A program made the translations under genes and the position numbers. Source: CAZINM01 sp964540605 (GTDB taxonomy: Bacteria > Patescibacteriota > Dojkabacteria > SC72 > JAHDCA01). Taken from it: DNA of 11,714 nucleotides. The notes under the pieces were generated by a model that made no database searches, was not told the origin of the DNA, and saw only the letters and a list, made by a program, of their open reading frames with translations. Every line of letters starts with the position of its first letter. Positions within the stretch are counted from its first letter, which is position 1. Shown piece by piece: positions 5,989-11,714 of this stretch. The stretch is taken from assembly GCA_964540605.1 (NCBI GenBank), contig CAZINM010000034.1:1-11714 (forward strand). Direction: 5' to 3'.

Positions 5989-8441
5989 TGGATCCAAATC
6001 AAATAAATAAAAATTCATATTCTCGTGATATCCAAAGTGGATTCCAAAAGCAGATCCAAGAAAGAATGGAAAAGCTTGACCCTATGGGTAAACTAGATAA
6101 AGTTCGTGATGAAGTTCTTTCGCAAAGGGCTCATAAAGAGGCATTAAAAGAAAAAGATCGTATTGAACCAACAGAGATCAAAAAAAAGAAAGGCCCCCTT
6201 GATGGCCTAAGGAATCTATTTGATATTCGAAAACTTACTGGAAAAAAGAGTGAGGAGGAACAAAAAGGTCCTAAGGCAGTACCAACGAAAATTGAAGGTC
6301 TGTCAATTCAGGATCTAATAGCTCCAATAGATATGGAGATAGATTTTAATCATGTTCAAGTCGGAGAGTGGTACTTCAAGACTTTTTTTGTAAGTGGATA
6401 TCCTAGATTTGTCGGACCAAACTGGCTTTCACCAATAATCAATTTTGAGCATTCACTAAGAATTAGTACCTTTTATTATCCTGTTGATTCGAAAATTATT
6501 CTACAAAAACTAAAAAGGAAGATCGGTGAAATGGAGGCAACCTTGTTGGGCCAAATGGAAGGTAGAAAAGTTGTTGATCCTTCTTTGAAAGTTGCTCTAA
6601 CCGATGCACAGCAACTCCAAGATTCAATAGCAGAAGGTGTAGAGAAATTCTTCCACTTTGCGATGTATATAACAATACAAAGTAAAGATAAGGATATGCT
6701 TGAGAAAATTTCGAATAATGTAAAATCTACACTTGCATCGATCAATCTGACAGCAAAATCAGCTCTTCTTCAACAAGAACAGGGTATTGTCAGCACACAA
6801 CCAGTTGGAGAGGACAAGCTTTTCATCACAAGAAATATGGATACCACATCGCTTGCTACAACATTTCCTTTTGTAACAAGTGAGCTGACTATGGATCATG
6901 GGATCATGTATGGGATAAATCAGCATAATAAAAGTTTGGTCATATTCGATCGTTTTGACATGGAGAATGCAAATAGTGTCGTATTTGCAAAATCTGGTGC
7001 TGGTAAAAGCTACTTTGTTAAACTTGAGGCTGTTAGAAGCATGATGCTTGGTGCTGAGATCATAATAATCGATCCTGAAAAAGAGTATGAACCTTTATGT
7101 AAAGCTGTTGATGGTGCTTATATCTCCTTTTCACAAGATAAAGGAGATAAGATGAATCCTTTTGAGCTTTCTGGTCTTGGTGATGTAAATGATGACGAGT
7201 TAAGAATGAAGATGCTTTCTCTGCAAGGTTTTTTCAGGCTGATGTTTGGAGAATTGAATAGTGTCGAGATGGCGATCTTAGATCGAGCTTTGATACTTAC
7301 ATATAGAGAAAAAGGTATTACTCTAGACCCAACGACACAAAGAAATGCTAACTATCCTTTATTGGAAGACCTTTATAAAGTACTTAAAGGAATGGCAGAT
7401 GAGGAAGCAAGAGGAATGTCTAGCAGATTAGAAAGATTCATCATTGGAAGTGCAGCTGGTATATTCAATGAGAAAAGTACTATCGAGCTAAATAATCCAT
7501 TCACAGTTTTCAGCATTAGAGATATGCCAGACGAACTAAGACCAATGGTTATGTATCTAATGCTCGATTATATATGGACGAAAATAAGAAAAGATCAAAA
7601 GAGAAGATTACTTATTGTTGATGAGGCATGGTATATGATGCAGAGTGAAGATTCTGCGAAATTTATGTATGGGATAGCTAAAAGAGCTAGAAAATATTAT
7701 CTCGGATTGACAACTATAACTCAGGATGTTGATGACTTTTTACAAAATACAATGGGTAGGGCGATCATTACCAACTCCGCCATACAGTTTTTAATGAAAC
7801 AAAGCCCGACAGCAGTTGAGAGACTTCAAAAAGTATTTAATCTTTCAGAGGGAGAGAAATTCTTCCTCCTGAATGCTGATAAAGGGCAAGGTTTATTCTT
7901 TGCTGGTCAAAATCATGTAGCAATACAAGTTGTTTCAAGTCAATCGGAACATGAGTTGATCACATCTGATCCAAAAGATCTTGAGAGATTGAAGAAACAA
8001 CAACATCAACCTGATAACAGATCAATAGATGAACTTGCAATGCTTTACGAACCGCCAGCAATGCAAAGTCCGATCAAAGATTCTGTAGAGCATGGTAAAT
8101 TCGGAATAAAGAAAGCCATAGAATCTAGAAAGGATCAGGTAGAAAGAATGATAGAGGAGAAATTAAAAATAAATGCACAAATTGATAATAGTAGCGGAGC
8201 TGATGTTGTAACTTCTCTTTCAAGTGATGAAAGAGAGAAATTATATACATCATTAACCGATCAGGTAGTTAGTGCTAGAAAGCAACTCAATGAAGGAAGA
8301 ACTCATTTGACACCTCAAGGAATAATTGGGGATACTGAGGATGATGTTGTTGGTTTAGGTGATAATGATGGTTTAGGTAATAGTGAAGATCTAGGTGATA
8401 GCAATGGTTCATCTGATTCTTTAAGCAATCAAACAAAATAA
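5988..8441 (+). CDS. virB4: VirB4-family type IV secretion ATPase
   Basis: This 817-aa protein is the motor ATPase of a type IV secretion-like system, expected at the cytoplasmic face of the inner membrane. Visible motifs are Walker A AKSGAGKS (334-341), the following strand IIIIDPEKEYEPL (358-370), Walker B RRLLIVDEAWYMM (539-551, with D545 and E546), and TTITQD (575-580) with the glutamine typical of this RecA-like group. Residues 105-330 correspond to the VirB4 N-terminal domain. Two regions are unusual: a highly charged, lysine-rich leader of about 100 residues, and a tail from about 660 that ends in an acidic Gly/Asp/Ser/Asn-rich stretch (about 781-817). The ATP-binding core is complete. 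The gene overlaps its upstream neighbour by one base and has a strong Shine-Dalgarno. No VirD4 coupling protein or relaxase is nearby, so a DNA-transfer role cannot be assumed. Confidence 0.93.
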   Translation: MDPNQINKNSYSRDIQSGFQKQIQERMEKLDPMGKLDKVRDEVLSQRAHKEALKEKDRIEPTEIKKKKGPLDGLRNLFDIRKLTGKKSEEEQKGPKAVPTKIEGLSIQDLIAPIDMEIDFNHVQVGEWYFKTFFVSGYPRFVGPNWLSPIINFEHSLRISTFYYPVDSKIILQKLKRKIGEMEATLLGQMEGRKVVDPSLKVALTDAQQLQDSIAEGVEKFFHFAMYITIQSKDKDMLEKISNNVKSTLASINLTAKSALLQQEQGIVSTQPVGEDKLFITRNMDTTSLATTFPFVTSELTMDHGIMYGINQHNKSLVIFDRFDMENANSVVFAKSGAGKSYFVKLEAVRSMMLGAEIIIIDPEKEYEPLCKAVDGAYISFSQDKGDKMNPFELSGLGDVNDDELRMKMLSLQGFFRLMFGELNSVEMAILDRALILTYREKGITLDPTTQRNANYPLLEDLYKVLKGMADEEARGMSSRLERFIIGSAAGIFNEKSTIELNNPFTVFSIRDMPDELRPMVMYLMLDYIWTKIRKDQKRRLLIVDEAWYMMQSEDSAKFMYGIAKRARKYYLGLTTITQDVDDFLQNTMGRAIITNSAIQFLMKQSPTAVERLQKVFNLSEGEKFFLLNADKGQGLFFAGQNHVAIQVVSSQSEHELITSDPKDLERLKKQQHQPDNRSIDELAMLYEPPAMQSPIKDSVEHGKFGIKKAIESRKDQVERMIEEKLKINAQIDNSSGADVVTSLSSDEREKLYTSLTDQVVSARKQLNEGRTHLTPQGIIGDTEDDVVGLGDNDGLGNSEDLGDSNGSSDSLSNQTK
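8328..8438 (+). repeat. Low-complexity acidic Gly/Asp/Ser tail of VirB4
   Basis: The last 37 codons encode a disordered-looking acidic tail with imperfect short repeats (GLGDNDGLGNSEDLGDSNG). The repeated units are variants of ggt-gat-aat-gat-ggt-tta at the DNA level. VirB4 proteins I know do not usually end like this; it may be a docking segment or simply fast-drifting sequence. Confidence 0.6.
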
Positions 8442-8445
8442 GGAG
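8439..8445 (+). promoter_or_regulatory. Shine-Dalgarno overlapping the VirB4 stop
   Basis: TAAGGAG contains the VirB4 TAA stop and an AGGAG ribosome site in one 7-base stretch, 9 nt before the ATG at 8455. It supports translation of the small downstream gene and its place in the operon. Confidence 0.75.
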
Positions 8446-8454
8446 ATTAAAAAA

Positions 8455-8688
8455 ATGGCATTCTTTGGATCAATATTTAAAAGTCATACTCCACAACATT
8501 CCATGATAATTCCTCAGGCGGTAAATCCTGAGCAATTTTCTGAAGAGAAGCTTAAAAGGGATCTTGAAGAGTTATACGCTTTTAAGAAAAAGCTCAAGTC
8601 TAAAGAGCAAGTATTGAATACTCCATTAAGTGCCTTGCGACCAGAAGAAGCAGCTTTGAGAGTCAAAAACCCATTTAGAGGAAGGTAA
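8455..8688 (+). CDS. Small unknown protein at the end of the secretion operon
   Basis: I do not recognise this 77-aa protein. It starts with a hydrophobic patch (MAFFGSIFKS), then has a Pro/Gln-containing stretch, a strongly charged helix at about 28-54 (EEKLKRDLEELYAFKKKLKS) that could form a short coiled coil, and a basic C-terminus (NPFRGR). No signal peptide, membrane helix or cysteine is visible. It is probably a real gene: it has a good AGGAG ribosome site that overlaps the VirB4 stop, starts 13 nt after that stop, and its composition matches its neighbours. Its position makes it a candidate accessory or adaptor for the VirB4 machine, which is inference only. Confidence 0.72.
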   Translation: MAFFGSIFKSHTPQHSMIIPQAVNPEQFSEEKLKRDLEELYAFKKKLKSKEQVLNTPLSALRPEEAALRVKNPFRGR

Positions 8689-8741
8689 AAACCTATTTTG
8701 AAGATCTATTTTTAATAAGCTCCTAAAGTTCTCGGGGAATT
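8689..8741. other. Convergent intergenic gap without a clear terminator
   Basis: This is a 53-bp AT-rich gap between the end of the secretion operon and the end of the fibre gene. CTATTT occurs twice in it and once across its right edge. I found no stem followed by a T run on either strand that would make a convincing Rho-independent terminator. Confidence 0.6.
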
Positions 8742-11714
8742 CTATTTCTTAACTACCCACCAGTTGAATTTCACATCTTTAGTACTTACAGAATCGATAT
8801 CTACACGGAAGCTACCATCTACCACATTACCAACACTCAATATATGTGGGTCATCACCATCTTCTCTAATTAATGTAACAAATACAAGGTCGCCTGTTTC
8901 AACAAATGTGCTTTCTATTGTGACAAAACTATTACCAGCACTAATATTGGCTATTCCAGCACTATCTGCACCTGGATCAGATTCCGAGATCTGAACTCCT
9001 TTTGTTACAACCATATCCGCAACTAGCTCTTTAAGTTTCAAATTGCCATCTATCGATAAGTAATCAGCTTCTTTGAAGATCTTAATTCCTCCGAGAAGAA
9101 TGTCGCCTGCAATCGATACATTTCCAAGATCATCCACATTAAACAATGAGTTAACATTTAATGAATTAAATATCGCTTGATTCGAGGTTAAAGTTTCAAA
9201 TTCACCAGATTCAGTAACTAATTGACCACCTCCAGTACCGCCAAGTAAACCGCTTTGGTAATCCTGCATCATACTAATAAATATTGGGTTATCAGAGATT
9301 GGATCTGGATCATGCCAGCCTAATTCTGCCCACATCATGATTCTTCTTAAAACTGTACCATCAGGTAGAACAAAACATGTATTTTTATTTTGAGCAGGAT
9401 CTTCAGGCCAATTCGCTTCAGAAAGTGTACCTATCGAAACACAACCGGAAGTCGAATAACTTCTAGCTTCTAATGATGTTCCAACTATCTTACCTGGTTT
9501 ACTAGCAATCTGACCAATACCTGCCAGGGTTGAGCCAGTAATTGGGGTACCTCTTGAAATCTGCTCACCAGGTCTTATTTGAACTTTTACTGGAAGACGA
9601 CCTGTAAGACCAATTCTCTTATCAAATTGGGTGCTAGGTTCAAGTGAAAAACCATATTGAGATATAACTCCCATCATCTTGTCATCGTACTCAACTATTG
9701 TCTTTTCTCCTTGAAAATCTCCAATCTTTCCATCATCAGAATAATCTAAAGTCCTTGAATTTGCAGATACAATATCTCCAACATCTCCACTCTTAACAGG
9801 AATGAATTCTGCATAGTCGTTTGAGTTGCAACCTTGAACATTTCTAATTCCGGCTCCGGAAGCACTCTTACATAAACCTAAGAATCCAGTACCATTAGAA
9901 ATGTATAAATCAGTAGTGCTTGATGTTCTAAAACTACCATTTACATCAAGGTTATAGGTTGAGTCGGTTGTTGTATTAATTGAAACAGTACCGTCAGATT
10001 GTATACGGATTCTTTCAGTTGAGCTTGTTGCAAATCTTAAAGGTGATGCTGTGTTTACCCATATAAATGCATGGTTAGCTTCACCTGTATAATTAGCACC
10101 TCTCACACCAATAGATAAGACATCATCTCTACCAGAATTTCCTAGGTATATTCTTGTATCTGCAGCAGTACCTGTACTTGACTGGACAATTTTCATCAAT
10201 GGTATTGCAGCGTTAACATTTGTATGAACCTTAAAATAGCCAGAGCTAGAAGTACCGAAATCTACATCGTAATACCCTCCTATAACATTCCAATCAACAA
10301 AACCAGAGTTAGTAGTAAAATATAACGAAGATCCTTCACCCGTCGTTTGAATTGTTGATGCAGTTAGAGTTGTCGATGCAGTAACATAAGCCGCAATAAG
10401 AGTAACTATGTTTGAAGTTGAACTTGGATCAAGATAATAAGTACTGGAATCCCAATCTACTATTCTGTCGGCGATATAAAGGTCGTTTGTTGAAGTACCA
10501 CCAGTACCTATCATTACATCTCCTCCTGCTGCCTGTATAGCATAATTTGCTGTTGTAGCTCCATAAGCATTAAAGTAACCTGCGATATTTGTGCCTGATG
10601 TAGCATTGGTATTTGAAACTTGAGAATATATTCCAAATGCTGTATGTGCTGTAGCAGAATTTGCTCCACTCCTCGCAACATTTAACAATATGCTTTGATT
10701 TATACTTGCCCCTGCTGTAGATGTCGAAGTTATTGATAATCCCCTACCTGAAGTTAATGCATCAACAGATAATAGTAATCCATTTCCTGTTGTCACTGAA
10801 TCACTCAAAATACTTAGACCCGTACCAGTAGTTGCAGTATTTGAAATTGTTGTCACATAGTCTAACTGGCTTTCAATGTTCAATGTCCCAGTACTAATAT
10901 CTAAATCATTTCCTGCTGCACTTCCTGAATCAAGTAAATATTTCCAAGATGTCCAACCTGCATTATTGTATAAACCTGTTCGATATCGTAAATTATCTCC
11001 TCCCATAGCCGTGTTATATGGGGAATATATCTGCATTACTGAACCATCTTGATCTCCACTATAACCTCTTACATTCAATACTGTACCATAATTAATAAAA
11101 CCCTCTGTTGCGCTTACAAAAGATGTACTTACACCCAGAGGAAAACTTCTAGGATCTGATGTTGCTGTCCACACATAAGTACCTTTTGTCGTTATCTCAT
11201 TATGGCTATGGCTATCATTCGCTACTGCTATTGCTCCATAAGTACCACTAACATCTCCTCCAAATGTTGTACTCGTAGTTAGATCATCACTTGCATTCTT
11301 ATCCCAACTTGCAAACGCAGTCCCCCCTACATTTGTCGCTGTTAAAGACAAGGTGTCTGTTCCTGTATCGTAGCTAATACTTCCTGTATCCTGATCTGTT
11401 CCAATGTATAAAGTACCTGGTCCGAGATAGATATCTCTTATCCTTGCTGTTGATGTACCTATATCATATGTATCATCTGCACTTGGAATTATATGTCCTG
11501 AGATCTGTGTGTTACCGTTCAACCACGCTGCCCAATTTGTATCTCCTCCACTTGCTGTCGCGTATATACCATAATTTGTTGAACCTGTACCTGTGTTTGT
11601 TACTGATGACCACACTCCATACGCAGTGTGACTTGAGTTCGCATTCGCTCCACTCCTTGAGAACATTGCTAAATACGAAGCAACCGAGGCTGAACCTGCT
11701 GTCGATGTAGATTC
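8742..11714 (-). CDS. Giant modular tail-fibre-like surface protein, 5' end outside the window
   Basis: The last 990 residues of a longer protein are visible. The frame stays open to base 11714, and the ATG at 11666 falls inside a repeat module, so it is not the start. From the N-terminal side: a Ser/Thr/Gly/Ala repeat module (11498-11714); a DTYDIGTSTARIRDIYLG motif typical of phage-like fibres (11421-11477); an SHSH motif and a pyocin-knob-like domain (about 10929-11198); three 13-aa repeats (10716-10832); a second repeat module (10500-10730); DWDSSTYYLDPSSTSN (near 10430-10475); a stalk with RIRIQSDGTVSI and LDVNG (about 9930-10016); a DYAEF domain (about 9450-9818) resembling the peptidase-G2/intramolecular-chaperone type; a helical or trimeric linker; and a C-terminal beta module ending in FNWWVVKK. 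All four cysteines lie between 9375 and 9872. It is probably an extracellular trimeric fibre or adhesin. Signal peptide and anchor would be in the missing N-terminus. Confidence 0.8.
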   Translation of the reverse strand, partial: ESTSTAGSASVASYLAMFSRSGANANSSHTAYGVWSSVTNTGTGSTNYGIYATASGGDTNWAAWLNGNTQISGHIIPSADDTYDIGTSTARIRDIYLGPGTLYIGTDQDTGSISYDTGTDTLSLTATNVGGTAFASWDKNASDDLTTSTTFGGDVSGTYGAIAVANDSHSHNEITTKGTYVWTATSDPRSFPLGVSTSFVSATEGFINYGTVLNVRGYSGDQDGSVMQIYSPYNTAMGGDNLRYRTGLYNNAGWTSWKYLLDSGSAAGNDLDISTGTLNIESQLDYVTTISNTATTGTGLSILSDSVTTGNGLLLSVDALTSGRGLSITSTSTAGASINQSILLNVARSGANSATAHTAFGIYSQVSNTNATSGTNIAGYFNAYGATTANYAIQAAGGDVMIGTGGTSTNDLYIADRIVDWDSSTYYLDPSSTSNIVTLIAAYVTASTTLTASTIQTTGEGSSLYFTTNSGFVDWNVIGGYYDVDFGTSSSGYFKVHTNVNAAIPLMKIVQSSTGTAADTRIYLGNSGRDDVLSIGVRGANYTGEANHAFIWVNTASPLRFATSSTERIRIQSDGTVSINTTTDSTYNLDVNGSFRTSSTTDLYISNGTGFLGLCKSASGAGIRNVQGCNSNDYAEFIPVKSGDVGDIVSANSRTLDYSDDGKIGDFQGEKTIVEYDDKMMGVISQYGFSLEPSTQFDKRIGLTGRLPVKVQIRPGEQISRGTPITGSTLAGIGQIASKPGKIVGTSLEARSYSTSGCVSIGTLSEANWPEDPAQNKNTCFVLPDGTVLRRIMMWAELGWHDPDPISDNPIFISMMQDYQSGLLGGTGGGQLVTESGEFETLTSNQAIFNSLNVNSLFNVDDLGNVSIAGDILLGGIKIFKEADYLSIDGNLKLKELVADMVVTKGVQISESDPGADSAGIANISAGNSFVTIESTFVETGDLVFVTLIREDGDDPHILSVGNVVDGSFRVDIDSVSTKDVKFNWWVVKK
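10500..10730 (-). repeat. Fibre repeat module, copy 2
   Basis: This encodes a module starting TSTSTAGASINQSILLNVAR and continuing with SGANSATAHTAFGIYSQVSNT and a Gly/Ala/Asn-rich stretch (YFNAYGATTANYAI). It aligns with the module at 11498-11714 over its first 50 or so residues (STSTAG, RSGAN, HTA-G, N-Y). DNA similarity is weaker than protein similarity, which indicates an old duplication. Confidence 0.7.
10716..10832 (-). repeat. Three tandem 13-aa repeats in the fibre
   Basis: Three consecutive 13-residue units are TTGTGLSILSDSV, TTGNGLLLSVDAL and TSGRGLSITSTST, a 39-bp period at the DNA level. The shared pattern is T-(T/S)-G-x-G-L-x-(I/L)-(S/T). The glycine-turn and alternating hydrophobic layout suits one beta-helix rung or turn per unit. 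Confidence 0.8.
11498..11714 (-). repeat. Fibre repeat module, copy 1 (cut by the window edge)
   Basis: The translated strand reads STSTAGSASVASYLAMFSRS, followed by GANANSSHTAYGVWSSVTNT and a Gly/Asn/Ala-rich stretch. It matches the module at 10500-10730. The alignment begins upstream of the ATG at 11666, which shows that this ATG is internal. The 5' limit of the module may lie outside the window. Confidence 0.72.

Noticed and set aside
4007..8688. Integrative conjugative element or plasmid transfer region
   Set aside because: No relaxase, coupling protein, integrase, origin of transfer or attachment repeat is visible, and composition is uniform with the flanking repair operon.
8689..8741. 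Bidirectional terminator between the convergent genes
   Set aside because: The best pairing I could find is a four-base GC-containing stem with a long loop and no adjacent T run, too weak to call.
11664..11666. ATG at 11666 as the start of the fibre gene
   Set aside because: The frame is open upstream to base 11714 and encodes the beginning of a repeat module that aligns with the internal copy at 10500-10730, so the ATG is internal.
11444..11710. Leu/Tyr/His-rich open frame opposite the fibre gene
   Set aside because: Its composition is what antisense reading of Ser/Thr/Gly/Asn-rich repeats produces, and it has no ribosome site; it is a shadow. The same holds for the smaller open frames opposite the helicase, PrgI, TraC-like, VirB4 and fibre genes.
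1..11714. Alternative genetic code with UGA as glycine
   Set aside because: TGA ends the nucleotidyltransferase gene at a sensible place and does not occur in frame in any of the long genes, so the standard bacterial code fits.
8742..11714. Prophage tail region
   Set aside because: Fibre-like modules are present, but no capsid, portal, tail tube, baseplate or lysis gene is nearby, and the C-terminal FNWW module is one I associate with Patescibacteria surface proteins. It cannot be fully excluded because the upstream side is missing.

Overview
The window is AT-rich (about two thirds A+T by eye) and densely packed, and most likely comes from the chromosome of a Candidate Phyla Radiation (Patescibacteria) bacterium. 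Three gene families seen here are, as I recall them, typical of that group: a minimal nucleotidyltransferase-fold protein, a PrgI / TraC-like / VirB4 block, and a giant tail-fibre-like surface protein with a 'DYAE...' domain and a C-terminus ending in 'FNWW'. TGA acts as a normal stop (it ends the nucleotidyltransferase gene) and is absent in frame elsewhere, so the UGA=Gly lineages (Gracilibacteria, Absconditabacteria) are unlikely. I cannot name the phylum more closely.

Layout. (1) 17-3944, minus strand: a two-gene operon with a 20-bp overlap. A nucleotidyltransferase-fold protein comes first, followed by a 1042-aa UvrD-type helicase fused to a PD-(D/E)XK nuclease with the four cysteines of an AddB/AdnB-like Fe-S cluster. 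(2) 3945-4006: a short divergent intergenic region with a perfect 16-bp palindrome. (3) 4007-8688, plus strand: a tight four-gene operon of a PrgI-like membrane protein with a long Gln-rich repeat linker and a C-terminal beta-sandwich, a TraC-like (VirB4 N-domain-like) protein, a complete VirB4 ATPase and a 77-aa unknown protein. (4) 8742-11714, minus strand, convergent with block 3: the 3' 2973 bases of a giant modular fibre gene whose start lies beyond the window.

How the parts may work together. Block 3 looks like the energising core and inner-membrane part of a minimal type IV secretion-like machine. No relaxase, coupling protein (VirD4), VirB6 or lytic transglycosylase is visible, so its cargo is unknown. 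The convergent fibre protein is built from phage-tail-fibre-like modules and is probably a surface or attachment protein; a link to the secretion block is only positional. The helicase-nuclease is probably the cell's double-strand-break end-processing enzyme or a related repair enzyme. I see no tRNA, rRNA, CRISPR array, insertion sequence or clear Rho-independent terminator.
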